Source: Pseudoalteromonas xiamenensis
GTDB taxonomy: Bacteria > Pseudomonadota > Gammaproteobacteria > Enterobacterales > Alteromonadaceae
NCBI RefSeq assembly: GCF_042431545.1
Contig: NZ_JBHLYX010000014.1
DNA length: 64,000 bases
Strand: one strand, 5' to 3'
The notes under the pieces are model-generated. The model saw only the letters and a program-made list of their open reading frames with translations, ran no database searches and was not told the DNA's origin. Shown here one piece after another: positions 25,897 to 34,535 of the stretch; positions within the stretch are counted from its first letter, which is position 1, and each line of letters opens with the position of its first letter. The position numbers were made by a program, and so were the translations under genes.

Positions 25897-26763
25897 ATGG
25901 AACAAATAGTCAGGTGTTTGCTTGTTCTCACGTTAATCTCACCGCCTGCTTTTGCTGAAAAAGTGGTATGGCGAATCGAGACAATAACGTCACACCTACA
26001 TGTGTTATTCGGCCGTGGCGGGAACATTGCGGTGCACGTCGGAGATGAGGGGGTTTACATCGTCGATGACCAATTTGCGGCGTTGAGCGAGGACATCAAA
26101 CGCCAAATTAATACCATTCAATCAGGGTTACCTGAATTTGTGATCAATACCCATTTCCATGGTGATCACACTGGTGGAAACGCGCCATTTGCGACGGATG
26201 GCAGCCACATAATCGCGCACCATCACGTCCGAGAGAGACTCGAAAGTGCGCATGGCGCGGGGAGCAATGTTTTACCGCGTTTAACCTTCGGTTCAGATTT
26301 AACCCTGCATTTTAATAATGAACACGCCGTTATTCAGCATTTTGAACATGCGCACACCGATGGAGGCGCAGTGGTATTCTTCACGGTGGCCAATGCCGTT
26401 CACATGGGAGACTTGTATTTCAATACCGGAAGTTTGCCGTTTGTCGATGTGGATTCGGGAGGCTCTGTAGACGGCTTGTTAGCTGCTTTGTACACCGTGC
26501 ATCAACGTATCGGTCCCTCAACGACACTGATCCCCGGCCATGGAGCGCTTGGAAAGAAAGTTGACTTAGAGCAGTATATTGCGCTGATTGAGCGAGCAAA
26601 AAAACGGGTTTTAAATGCTATCGCGACACACAAAAGTGAATCCGCAGTGATAGCGTCAGACCCGCTCGATGGGTTAGGACTGGAATACAGTTCATGGCTG
26701 CCCAAAGCACGAGTAACGCGATTATTTTACCGAAGTTTGTGTAATGAAGCGTGTTTTAAATAA
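25897..26763 (+). CDS. Secreted metallo-beta-lactamase-fold hydrolase
   Basis: 288 residues. Signal peptide MEQIVRCLLVLTLISPPAFA. Zinc motif H86-x-H88-x-D90-H91 in NTHFHGDHTGGN, then HAHTDGG, MGDLYF and LIPGHG, complete for two metals. Similar to the periplasmic quinoprotein-relay/cyclase-type MBL proteins; there is nothing to show it is a true beta-lactamase. GGAGAAGGAA precedes ATG 25897, so this start is preferred to ATG 25840, whose extra residues would block the signal peptide. Confidence 0.87.
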   Translation: MEQIVRCLLVLTLISPPAFAEKVVWRIETITSHLHVLFGRGGNIAVHVGDEGVYIVDDQFAALSEDIKRQINTIQSGLPEFVINTHFHGDHTGGNAPFATDGSHIIAHHHVRERLESAHGAGSNVLPRLTFGSDLTLHFNNEHAVIQHFEHAHTDGGAVVFFTVANAVHMGDLYFNTGSLPFVDVDSGGSVDGLLAALYTVHQRIGPSTTLIPGHGALGKKVDLEQYIALIERAKKRVLNAIATHKSESAVIASDPLDGLGLEYSSWLPKARVTRLFYRSLCNEACFK

Positions 26764-26831
26764 TGGAAATGGGACCTTAACTTACATGAGACACAGGCCC
26801 AATTGTTAGACGTACCATTCGCGGAGGAAGC

Positions 26832-28355
26832 ATGCCACACGAAAAAGCACGATTAACACTTTGCAATTTGAAACAAGAAGATTACCCAAAAATTAAGGGG
26901 CTTATGGATGAAGCCTACCCAGATTTAGGTGGCGCTTGGCCATCACACACCATCTATCGATTAATTGAACAATTTCCCGAGGGGCAAATCGGCATACTGG
27001 ATAACGAGGTTTTAGTCGGACTCGCACTCAGCGTGCAAGTGGATTACAAACGATTTGCCGACCCTCATACCTATGAAGACATTGTTGACGCTCAAAATCG
27101 TATATTCAGCGACCAAAAAGGCGATGCGCTTTATGGATTGGACGTCGTAATAGCTCGAAGTCATCGAGGTATGCGACTTGGACGACGTCTGTATGATGCA
27201 CGCAAAGAACTCTGCAGACAGTACAATTTACGCGCCATTCTAGCTGGTGGACGGATCCCTCGCTATCGTGAATACAGTGATAAAATGGCCCCGATGGAGT
27301 ACATCGAACGCGTCGATAAAAAAGAGATTTACGATCCCATTTTGAGTTTCCAACTCGCGAACGATTTCCAAGTTAAGCGTCTACTAAAGCAATATTTGCC
27401 TGAAGATGCGAATTCAGATGGATATGCCACCTTATTAGAATGGAACAATATCCTATTCGAGAATACGCAAACGGTTATTGATAGCCGCAAATCCATTGTA
27501 CGCGTAGGTGCAGTACAGTGGCAGATGCGAAGCGTCAATTCCGTGGCCGAAATGATGCAGCAGGTTGAGTATTTTGTGGATACGGTGTCGGATTACCAGA
27601 GTGACTTTATTCTCTTTCCTGAATTCTTCAATGCGCCATTGATGGGGTTAACGGAACATCGTAATCAGACCGAAGCGATTCGTTATTTAGCTGAGTACAC
27701 AGAACAGTTTCGAGATGAGATGTCGCGTTTAGCCATTGAATACAATGCTAATATTGTGACCGGTTCGATGCCCTTGTTAGAAGGCAGTGCGCTCTACAAC
27801 GTAAGTTATTTATGTCATCGTGATGGACGAATTAACGAACAACGTAAAATTCACATCACACCGCATGAATCGTATGACTGGGTGATTCAAGGCGGGGATA
27901 AAATTGAGGTGTTTGAAACCGACGCAGGGCGAGTGGGCATTCAGATTTGCTACGATGTTGAATTTCCAGAACTGTCGCGGATCATGGCTGAGAAAGGCTT
28001 GGAAATATTATTCGTTCCATTTTGGACAGATACGAAAAACAGCTACCTGCGAGTACGTCATTGCGCTCAAGCGCGTGCCGTTGAGAACGAATGCTATGTG
28101 GTTATCGCAGGCAGTGTCGGCAATTTACCAGTTGTCGAAAGTCTAGATGTGCAATACGCACAATCGGCCGTGCTGACGCCTTCGGATTTTGCGTTTCCAC
28201 ATGATGCGGCGTTGAATGAAGCCACACCGAATACGGAAATGCTGCTGTTCAGTGATTTGGACTTAGACAAGCTAAAGCTCTTACACAGTGAAGGAACGGT
28301 TCGAAATTTAAAAGACCGTCGATTGGACTTGTACGCTGTACAGTATAAACAATAG
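26832..28355 (+). CDS. GNAT acetyltransferase-nitrilase fusion
   Basis: 507 residues. N-terminal GNAT domain (about 1-200; VVIARSHRGMRLGRRLYDAR is the acetyl-CoA loop) joined to a carbon-nitrogen hydrolase domain (about 220-500) with a complete catalytic triad: E264 in LFPEFF, K339 in QRKIHITP and C373 in GIQICYDVEFPE. Nitrilase-superfamily enzymes cleave amides or nitriles; GNAT domains acetylate amines. Such fusions occur in many bacteria and their substrate is not established. Strong GGAGGAAG before the ATG. Confidence 0.9.
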   Translation: MPHEKARLTLCNLKQEDYPKIKGLMDEAYPDLGGAWPSHTIYRLIEQFPEGQIGILDNEVLVGLALSVQVDYKRFADPHTYEDIVDAQNRIFSDQKGDALYGLDVVIARSHRGMRLGRRLYDARKELCRQYNLRAILAGGRIPRYREYSDKMAPMEYIERVDKKEIYDPILSFQLANDFQVKRLLKQYLPEDANSDGYATLLEWNNILFENTQTVIDSRKSIVRVGAVQWQMRSVNSVAEMMQQVEYFVDTVSDYQSDFILFPEFFNAPLMGLTEHRNQTEAIRYLAEYTEQFRDEMSRLAIEYNANIVTGSMPLLEGSALYNVSYLCHRDGRINEQRKIHITPHESYDWVIQGGDKIEVFETDAGRVGIQICYDVEFPELSRIMAEKGLEILFVPFWTDTKNSYLRVRHCAQARAVENECYVVIAGSVGNLPVVESLDVQYAQSAVLTPSDFAFPHDAALNEATPNTEMLLFSDLDLDKLKLLHSEGTVRNLKDRRLDLYAVQYKQ

Positions 28356-28442
28356 GAGCTATGAAGCGCCGTTCACTGTTGCCAAAGCGCTTATTGCTGT
28401 GACATTGTGGACTGAATTCATTTTCAAGAGAAAGGAGAATCC

Positions 28443-28826
28443 ATGACGACATTAATTTATTGTGCGCTAGCAATGATGTTACTACCGTATTTAGCAAAAA
28501 TTCCGGTCGCAATTTATCAGCAAAAAGCGGGTGGTTATGACAATCATATGCCAAGACAGCAACAGGCCTCGTTAACGGGGTTGGGGGCGAGAGCATTGGC
28601 TGCACATCAGAATACATTCGAAGCTGCAATCATGTTTGCAATCGCATTTGCGGTTGCCGTAGCCACTCAAAATACCGGTGGCACGATACAAGGGTTGTTT
28701 ATCGGCTTTATCGTGCTGCGCGTGTTGTACTGCGTGCTTTATTGGTTAGACGTTTCCACACTGCGCTCGATAGTTTGGGGTTTGGCGCTTGGCTGTTTGC
28801 TCGTCGTTGTCGGTCTTAGTCTGTAA
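28443..28826 (+). CDS. MAPEG family membrane protein
   Basis: 127 residues with four hydrophobic segments. The MAPEG pattern RALAAHQNTFEAAIMFAIAF (helix 2) and IVLRVLYCVLYWLDVSTLRS are visible. Eukaryotic members handle glutathione and eicosanoids; roles of the short bacterial ones are largely unknown. AAAGGAGA ribosome-binding site. Separated by 87 bases from the GNAT-nitrilase gene and perhaps co-transcribed with it. Confidence 0.85.
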   Translation: MTTLIYCALAMMLLPYLAKIPVAIYQQKAGGYDNHMPRQQQASLTGLGARALAAHQNTFEAAIMFAIAFAVAVATQNTGGTIQGLFIGFIVLRVLYCVLYWLDVSTLRSIVWGLALGCLLVVVGLSL

Positions 28827-28855
28827 CGACTGGATTGCGACAAGACGAGGAAACC

Positions 28856-29728
28856 TCAGGTAAGCATAACTAAAATAGCGGCGGTGGCGATAAGTACAAG
28901 ACCGAGAGAATCTTGGCGTTTGGTGGGCTCTTTAAGCCACCAAGCGCTTATCATCAGCATGAAAAAAACTTCAATTTGACCGAGAGTTTTAACGTAAGCG
29001 ACGTGTTCTAAGCTCATGGCGCTAAACCACCCAATAGACCCTATACAGCTCGCAAAACTGATGAGCATCGTTAACTTCTGGTGTGCCCAAAGTTGCTGCC
29101 AAGTCTGTTTTTCGAAACACGAGAGATAAACACTGAGAAAAAGGGTTTGCAACCCAATAACGGTCACGAGCACCCAAGCTGCACTGTGAGGAAACGGCAA
29201 TCCAGTCGCTATACTCGCTTCACGTACCCACATTGACGTGAGCGCAAACGCTGTTCCACACGCGAGGCCGATGATGGCCGTCTTTGCATTCCATGTTTTA
29301 AAGGTAAATCCACTCAGCATTAAAACAGCAACCGCTCCTATAGCGACCCCCAGCCAACCGAGCATCGAAAGACTTGAACCAAAAAACAGTAAACCGAGTA
29401 TTGCTGCGACAATGGCTTCACTTTTGGCAAGGCCGGCACCAATGGCGTAATTATTCTGTTTGAACAAAACCACCATAAGTCCTGTGGCGATGATTTGCAT
29501 GATGCTGGCGCTCAAGACGTAGGTCATAAAACGTGAGTTTGGTTCGAGTATTGGTGCTTTGTCTACGTGATATAGCATAATCAAATACGCGACGGCGAGT
29601 GGACCTGCAAACAAAAAACGAGCTAACGTGACGCCTGCAACGGACGTGTGTTTGCTCAGCTTGCTTTGTAATGCATTACGCCACGCTTGTGAAAACGCGG
29701 CGAGGAATGTAAAGAAAACCCAAGTCAT
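28856..29728 (-). CDS. EamA/DMT family permease
   Basis: 290 residues with ten hydrophobic segments in two halves. Motifs such as LAKSEAIVAAILGLLFFGSSLS and LGQIEVFFMLMISAWWLKEP match the helix 3-4 and 8-9 regions of DMT carriers. Inner-membrane exporter or importer of unknown solute. Convergent with the MAPEG gene. Confidence 0.83.
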   Translation of the reverse strand: MTWVFFTFLAAFSQAWRNALQSKLSKHTSVAGVTLARFLFAGPLAVAYLIMLYHVDKAPILEPNSRFMTYVLSASIMQIIATGLMVVLFKQNNYAIGAGLAKSEAIVAAILGLLFFGSSLSMLGWLGVAIGAVAVLMLSGFTFKTWNAKTAIIGLACGTAFALTSMWVREASIATGLPFPHSAAWVLVTVIGLQTLFLSVYLSCFEKQTWQQLWAHQKLTMLISFASCIGSIGWFSAMSLEHVAYVKTLGQIEVFFMLMISAWWLKEPTKRQDSLGLVLIATAAILVMLT

Positions 29729-29851
29729 GATGTCAAAATATCGCAGAAGGTGATATTCACCATAACGTTTAGGTTACGTGAAGACGAGCGCTTTTGTGCA
29801 TTCTTGAGAATAATTCAAAGTGATAGCGTGGTATTGATGTGAGAGGACAGC

Positions 29852-29963
29852 GCACTGCGACAATCTGTCGCAGTGCTATTCGTGAGAGTTTGGCCTACAA
29901 TGACTTTGATGCTACGAAATGAATTAGCCGTTGACGCTTAAAGGGTCAACGGCTTTTGTTTTT
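29852..29963 (+). ncRNA. Candidate small RNA ending in a terminator
   Basis: Plus-strand stretch between two minus-strand genes with two stable hairpins: GCACTGCGAC/GTCGCAGTGC (29852-29876, perfect 10 bp, 5-base loop) and AGCCGTTGAC/GTCAACGGCT (29926-29954, 10 bp) followed by TTTGTTTTT. The second is a classical plus-strand terminator although no plus-strand gene precedes it within 1 kb. The 5' end is not defined; upstream bases 29729-29850 hold only weak promoter-like sequence. A 13-codon frame (29899 onward) runs into the last hairpin but has no ribosome-binding site. Confidence 0.4.
29926..29963 (+). terminator. Plus-oriented intrinsic terminator
   Basis: Ten-bp stem AGCCGTTGAC/GTCAACGGCT, nine-base loop, TTTGTTTTT. 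Points away from both flanking minus-strand genes' direction of transcription. Confidence 0.75.
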
Positions 29964-29987
29964 CTGAGTTTCTAAAACGGACGAACC

Positions 29988-31175
29988 TCATTGACCTACG
30001 GTGATCTGCTCCATTTCTTCCTGCTTATTTTTAGACACTGAGTCATGACCGAGCAAATAATCTAGTTGTACGGTAAATAACTCATTTGGATTCGGATTGT
30101 TGGTATAAGTCCATTGTTGTAACGCGTCTAAGCTGGCGGCATCAAACAGACCTTGTGGTTCGCCGTGCAAGACTTGAATACTATGAGTACGACCCTTCTC
30201 ATCGATTTTAAATTGCAGTTGTACATAGCCTTCAATCTTTTGAACAACCGCTGCTTTTGGGTATCGCGGCTCGATGCGCATCACAGGTTGTACAAGGTGT
30301 TTGTTGCTTTCCATTTTTGTCGTTGAACTTGAATCACTATTGCCAGCATAAACACTGAGTGAGGCTAACAAACCCGCAGCAAGCACGGCTTGAAGCACGT
30401 TGTTGACACGGCGTGTATCTCGCAGGTTATTAAGTCGTTGTTGCATCATTTCTTTATCTCCGTATTGGCTAAACACCTTCGGAATACGTTGTGAGAGAGT
30501 TAAGCTATGCATCAATGCTCTCCCATAATCGAGGCGAACCGAGGTGGGTTGATTGGCGAGTACGACTTCATCACACGCCAACTCCTGAATGCGTCTGAAA
30601 CTGGCAAACCCAACCCAAACAAGCGGGTTAAACCAATTAAGGCACGCTAAACATAAAAATAACGCGCTGAACTGATTGTCATAGCGGCGTAGATGCGTGT
30701 TTTCATGCGCGAGTATCATGGTTTGTTGAGTATGCGTAAATTGTTTTTCAAAATCAGCAGGTAATACAAGAGTGGCAGGAAGAAAGCCCATAATGAGCGG
30801 GGCTGAAACTTCTGTAGAACGTAGGCGATTGTCGCTGTCTTTGTAAGGATGAAGTTGTTTTGTAAAACCATAGTGTTGAGCAAAACAAAGACCTAACAAC
30901 AATACGCTGACAATCAGATAAATTACATCGAAACTAAAACTCCAAGCGGTGCTCGGTAGCGCCTCTGCAGTAACGCTGAAATGCCCCAAATCGGTCGCTA
31001 ACGTGGGTTTCATATCATTCGGAACATAGTCATAAAGCAATCCCAATGGCAATGTCCACCACAACCGTAAGATGAACCGTGCACCTAGGTAAGGCAGTAG
31101 ATAGCGCTCACATACACTCAACACCACCAACACGATGCAGAGCCATAGCTGCTGTGATAAAAGCCAAGTTAGCAT
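29988..31175 (-). CDS. BlaR1-like M56 metallopeptidase with TonB C-terminus
   Basis: About 395 residues. Four membrane segments in the first 280 residues and the M56 zinc motif HENTH (LAHENTHLRRYDNQ), then a last helix near 295-315 and a periplasmic TonB-type C-terminal domain (PRYPKAAVVQKIEGYVQLQFK; ALQQWTY). There is no penicillin-binding sensor domain as in staphylococcal BlaR1. In this family the membrane protease cleaves the partner BlaI repressor on receiving a signal. ATG 31175 starts one base after the BlaI stop; upstream in-frame codons lie inside the blaI-like gene. Confidence 0.85.
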   Translation of the reverse strand: MLTWLLSQQLWLCIVLVVLSVCERYLLPYLGARFILRLWWTLPLGLLYDYVPNDMKPTLATDLGHFSVTAEALPSTAWSFSFDVIYLIVSVLLLGLCFAQHYGFTKQLHPYKDSDNRLRSTEVSAPLIMGFLPATLVLPADFEKQFTHTQQTMILAHENTHLRRYDNQFSALFLCLACLNWFNPLVWVGFASFRRIQELACDEVVLANQPTSVRLDYGRALMHSLTLSQRIPKVFSQYGDKEMMQQRLNNLRDTRRVNNVLQAVLAAGLLASLSVYAGNSDSSSTTKMESNKHLVQPVMRIEPRYPKAAVVQKIEGYVQLQFKIDEKGRTHSIQVLHGEPQGLFDAASLDALQQWTYTNNPNPNELFTVQLDYLLGHDSVSKNKQEEMEQITVGQ

Positions 31176-31176
31176 T

Positions 31177-31554
31177 TTATTCGCCTCGCTCTTTTTCCCA
31201 ATCCTGAATGATTTTTTTGAGCTCATTGATGTCTTCGGCGCTGAGATCTTTTTGTTTTGCAAAACCACTGATGAGTGCCGTCAAACGACCATTGAAGAAA
31301 TGCTCTAAAAAGCTTTTGCTGACTTTCAGGGTATATTCGTCTTTCGCGATGAGTGGCATGTATACGTATTCTCTGCCGTCTTTATCAAAGGTGATGGCTT
31401 CTTTTTTGACAAGTCGACCTAATAACGTTTTGATGGTCTTTTCGTGCCACTCGGTTTGGTTGCTTAAACGGTCTATGATGTCCGCTGCTTTTGCAGGAAA
31501 TCCCTGCCAAAGAGCATCCATAACCGCAAATTCGGCTTTAGAAAGTTCGATCAT
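31177..31554 (-). CDS. BlaI/MecI/CopY family repressor
   Basis: 125 residues: winged helix in the first 75 (LSKAEFAVMDALW, WHEKTIKTLLGRLVKKEAI) and a C-terminal dimerisation helix region. Represses its own operon until cleaved by the M56 protease encoded next to it. Operator-like repeats lie directly upstream. No beta-lactamase gene adjoins, so the regulon is elsewhere or limited to this pair. Confidence 0.9.
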   Translation of the reverse strand: MIELSKAEFAVMDALWQGFPAKAADIIDRLSNQTEWHEKTIKTLLGRLVKKEAITFDKDGREYVYMPLIAKDEYTLKVSKSFLEHFFNGRLTALISGFAKQKDLSAEDINELKKIIQDWEKERGE

Positions 31555-31564
31555 GTTTTTCGCC

Positions 31565-31601
31565 TACAAATGTAATCTGAATTGAGAATTACACACGTAA
31601 T
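31565..31601. promoter_or_regulatory. Candidate BlaI operators
   Basis: TACAAATGTA (31565-31574) and ATTACACACGTAAT (31588-31601) form two dyads of the TACA/TGTA type bound by BlaI/MecI proteins, starting 11 bases before the repressor start. Consistent with autoregulation. Confidence 0.6.
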
Positions 31602-31692
31602 CGAATTGTGCAAGTGAGTTTGTAAATTAATTCGTGAAGTTATGTTGTTATAACGGTTATTTGGTGATCTTGTTCATTGGTTGAAATGGCGA

Positions 31693-32385
31693 TCAGTCGA
31701 CTCGTCTTTCATTATCAAAAAGATGAATATTTAGTGGCTGAATCGCACCTTCAGGTAAGGCCAAAGGCTCAAGCATTAGGCTGTCAATGCGCACGCGTTG
31801 CAGATCAATCACACGGTAACCACAGTACTTGGCCATTTTGCGAATTTGCCGATTCAACCCTTGTTTGAGCACAATGCGAAACTGGGTTTCACTAAGTAGC
31901 GAGACCTCACAGGGCCATGTCATTTGGTCACCAATAGGAATGCCTGTCGCCATTTTGTGGCAGAAATCCATGTCTAACGGTTTGTCGACGGTAACGTGGT
32001 ATTCCTTTTCGACATGATGTTCCGGATGATTCAAGCGATGGCATAAATCACCATCGTTGGTGATCAAAATGAGGCCTCGACTGTCTTTATCTAAGCGGCC
32101 AATCGGATACAGACGTGTTTCACTTGGCAAAGCGTGAATAATACTTGTCGGGTCACTCGCATTGATTTTGCAATCCATCCCAATGGGTTTATGGAAGGCA
32201 AACAATTGTTTTTCGCAGATCCCCGTAACCAGCTCGCCATTCACAAAAATGACATCACTGGGCAGAACATGATCAATGTGGTTTGCCGGACGCCCATTGA
32301 CCTCGACAACCCCTGCATCAATCAAACGAGAAGCTTGCTTTCGAGAGCAAATGCCGCAATGGCTTAAATATTTGGCAAGACGCAT
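31693..32385 (-). CDS. rluF: RsuA/RluF-type pseudouridine synthase
   Basis: About 230 residues. S4 RNA-binding domain (about 1-50; LAKYLSHCGICSRKQASRLI), then the synthase domain with catalytic D99 in GRLDKDSRGLILITNDGDL and the later LKQGLNRQIRKMAKYCGY motif. Closest in pattern to E. coli RluF, which modifies U2604 of 23S rRNA, but lacks the long C-terminal tail; RluB/RluE-like specificity cannot be excluded. A TTG at 32397 with GAGAG upstream is an alternative start. Confidence 0.82.
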   Translation of the reverse strand: MRLAKYLSHCGICSRKQASRLIDAGVVEVNGRPANHIDHVLPSDVIFVNGELVTGICEKQLFAFHKPIGMDCKINASDPTSIIHALPSETRLYPIGRLDKDSRGLILITNDGDLCHRLNHPEHHVEKEYHVTVDKPLDMDFCHKMATGIPIGDQMTWPCEVSLLSETQFRIVLKQGLNRQIRKMAKYCGYRVIDLQRVRIDSLMLEPLALPEGAIQPLNIHLFDNERRVD

Positions 32386-32507
32386 GGGTTCAGTCAAAAG
32401 GAGCTCTCATCAAGTCAACGAAAAACACGAGGTAACAAGGTGTATTTTAACATGAACGATCTGCGTGCGCTGTACGTATTACCATCAAAAGTACAGGAGA
32501 AACCCTC

Positions 32508-32816
32508 ATGGCTGGAATCGAGTTTTCCGAATTAGTTCATCATCAACCTTTACAAAAGGTCGTCGTGCATTCTCGTGACTTGGCCCTATATCAAGTCAGT
32601 GTGTTGATCAATCACGTTGAATATTTTGTTAAAGAAGCCAACGGAGAATTTCTAAACGCATTGAATCCACTTGAAGTTCAAAAGCGATTTGATGGGCTAA
32701 ATTATTTAACGATGGTACTTAGGCATGAAAGCGCTTATGACGAAATGATAGGGCAACCCGTACGGAAAGAGCAAAATGTGCTGGAAGTGTCATTTGGGCA
32801 AAATCATTTATATTGA
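32508..32816 (+). CDS. Small DUF6482-like protein
   Basis: 102 residues, no signal peptide or membrane helix. Resembles the short DUF6482 proteins of marine and pseudomonad bacteria (pattern LALYQVSVLINHVEYFV), but I place it there with moderate confidence. Function unknown. Good ribosome-binding site AGGAGA. Monocistronic in appearance. Confidence 0.65.
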   Translation: MAGIEFSELVHHQPLQKVVVHSRDLALYQVSVLINHVEYFVKEANGEFLNALNPLEVQKRFDGLNYLTMVLRHESAYDEMIGQPVRKEQNVLEVSFGQNHLY

Positions 32817-33128
32817 TTTAGTGAGGCTACCCAAAATCTAAACGCGCTACTTCAAGGTGTTGAAATAAACGGTATGCACCTTGAGTGCCGACATAAAAAG
32901 CGCTCTGCAGCGACCATCTCGCATTGAGGCTTCGCACTCTTCAAACTTGCTCGCTCAAGAAGCATGCGGTTCTTCATTGTGATTTGTTGAACAGAACTTC
33001 AGGCCTGCTGCTTCGTGATCTTGACAGTTTACTTTTAGTTACGGACAGAGGTTGTCAAAAATTGACCGTTGGTCGATGTTGGTCTATTTTGTTTATCGGT
33101 ACAAATGTAAACGAACAAAGGACTGTTG
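32817..33128. other. 312-base intergenic region
   Basis: Nothing coding recognised. TTGACA at 33021 could be a -35 element for the following secreted-protein gene, but no convincing -10 sits at the right distance. Several short frames lack ribosome-binding sites. Confidence 0.5.
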
Positions 33129-34478
33129 ATGAAATACACATTTTTTATCGTTGCAATGGTGTGGTGGTGCTTTTCCATTCCAAATGCAAACTCCGCGGAG
33201 GTCTGGGCTAAAGGAAGTGAATGTACCGAACTTGAACAGCCAATCATTCGAATCACTAAACACAAAAGGCTGCGTTATTATCCCCAAAACAAGTATGAAA
33301 ATAATAAAAATTTAGACCATGTAAAGCTACTTGTGCTCGATGAACTAGAGAAAAGCTACCCAGAACACGCAAACGTCGTGATAAAAAAGATGCACATGTA
33401 CCGACAACCAATGACCGAAGCGTTTTATGGTAAATACGTGAATCGTTATGAATTTGGTGCGGAATTCATGCCCATCGAATCCTGCTCAGATGGGCTCAAA
33501 GTGGATAGAAACAACTTAGCTATTTTGACCGTTGTGTCGCTGGGTGTACCAAGCATTAAACTGAATTACGATTTGGCGGCGGCGAGTAAACCTCAATCAT
33601 CCAATGTTGTGTCTAATCAACAAGCGAAACAGAAACTAAACACCATTGCATCTGAACAGGCCGTGATGACAGAGAATTCAATTTTAGGCCTTAAATTGGG
33701 TAGCTCGTTTGGCGATTTTATGACGCAGGTGGGTCGCCCCAGCGTATATTGGCCTCTGACCAAAGATAAAACGATAGCAATGGTGGGTAGAAAGCTCGCA
33801 TTGTTTTTTGAAAATAAACAATTGGTCGGTTATCAATATGCTCACCATCTTCTACCGTTGACGCTGCGTAATGAAGTCGAGTTCTTTGAACAGCAAAATC
33901 AAGTTGATCTAAAGCTTCAAAATCAAACGGTATCCCTCTCTGAACCATTATTACAAGGGATTAAGAAACAGGCGATGGAAGCGGGCATGCGTTTAGACTT
34001 AGTGCGATATAAAAAATCCAATCATGAGTATTTGGAGAAAATAGCGGGTATTGCTGTTGGGGATGTGTTCACGGATGCCTTGCCTGAGCCGCTGAGTTGT
34101 CTGCCAATGGAAAACAAAGAAGTGGACGTCATTAATTACCACACCATCCGCTTTGTAGACCAAAAATCAAAGACAAACTATCTAACAGGATGCAATCAGA
34201 TTGTGGAACTTTGGAATGAAAAACAGTACAGCCGCGTGCAACTGATAGAGCCGCTGCCAAATCACAATGTCGAGTTGGCTGCCTTTGAAACGCTACTAGA
34301 GAAGCAAAAACCTTGGCGCTTTAAACAATGGCATTATCAGAGTGATTTAGCATCGCTACCTGAATTGCAGCAGCTTGATGTGGTCAATGACATTGCAAAA
34401 TTTGAATCATCTCGCTGGTTTGGTCATTTCGAGATAGCAGATGATAAGTTAGTTGCCGCGAAATTAATAAGCCAATAA
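33129..34478 (+). CDS. Unrecognised secreted protein
   Basis: 449 residues. Signal peptide about 1-19 (FIVAMVWWCFSIPNANSAEV). ATG 33129 follows AAAGGA; a TTG one codon upstream is not needed. Two cysteines in the first 100 mature residues may pair. A central segment (ILGLKLGSSFGDFMTQVGRP, about 186-205, continuing with KTIAMVGRKLALFFENKQL) has the look of a BamE/SmpA-like unit, where a glycine-rich helix is followed by beta strands; a weaker second copy may start at AGIAVGDVFTDAL. That likeness is weak. Location is probably periplasmic. Neighbours give no clue. Confidence 0.6.
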   Translation: MKYTFFIVAMVWWCFSIPNANSAEVWAKGSECTELEQPIIRITKHKRLRYYPQNKYENNKNLDHVKLLVLDELEKSYPEHANVVIKKMHMYRQPMTEAFYGKYVNRYEFGAEFMPIESCSDGLKVDRNNLAILTVVSLGVPSIKLNYDLAAASKPQSSNVVSNQQAKQKLNTIASEQAVMTENSILGLKLGSSFGDFMTQVGRPSVYWPLTKDKTIAMVGRKLALFFENKQLVGYQYAHHLLPLTLRNEVEFFEQQNQVDLKLQNQTVSLSEPLLQGIKKQAMEAGMRLDLVRYKKSNHEYLEKIAGIAVGDVFTDALPEPLSCLPMENKEVDVINYHTIRFVDQKSKTNYLTGCNQIVELWNEKQYSRVQLIEPLPNHNVELAAFETLLEKQKPWRFKQWHYQSDLASLPELQQLDVVNDIAKFESSRWFGHFEIADDKLVAAKLISQ

Positions 34479-34487
34479 TGGAATAGC

Positions 34488-34520
34488 GTAACGGAAACCT
34501 CATTGAGGTGCTTCCGTTAC
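34488..34520. terminator. Hairpin between convergent genes
   Basis: GTAACGGAA (34488-34496) pairs with TTCCGTTAC (34512-34520), with an inner ACCTC/AGGT stem. No T-run on either side; could be a weak bidirectional terminator. Confidence 0.5.
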
Positions 34521-34535
34521 GATGATGACATCGTG

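Noticed and set aside
25897..26763. Reading the MBL-fold gene as a true beta-lactamase regulated by the BlaI-like pair
   Set aside because: Its motifs fit the wide MBL superfamily, no BlaI-type dyad was seen upstream, and the regulators lie 4 kb away past unrelated genes.
28361..28402. 13-codon frame MKRRSLLPKRLLL after the GNAT-nitrilase gene
   Set aside because: AGGAG is too close to the ATG (two bases), and the peptide has no other support; could at most be a leader of the MAPEG gene.
29899..29940. 13-codon frame running into the 29926 hairpin
   Set aside because: No ribosome-binding site and no following plus-strand gene for it to attenuate; the stretch is better explained as part of an untranslated RNA.
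32924..33211. 95-codon plus-strand frame before the secreted protein
   Set aside because: No ribosome-binding site, odd composition, and it overlaps the start of the well-supported gene at 33129 in another frame.
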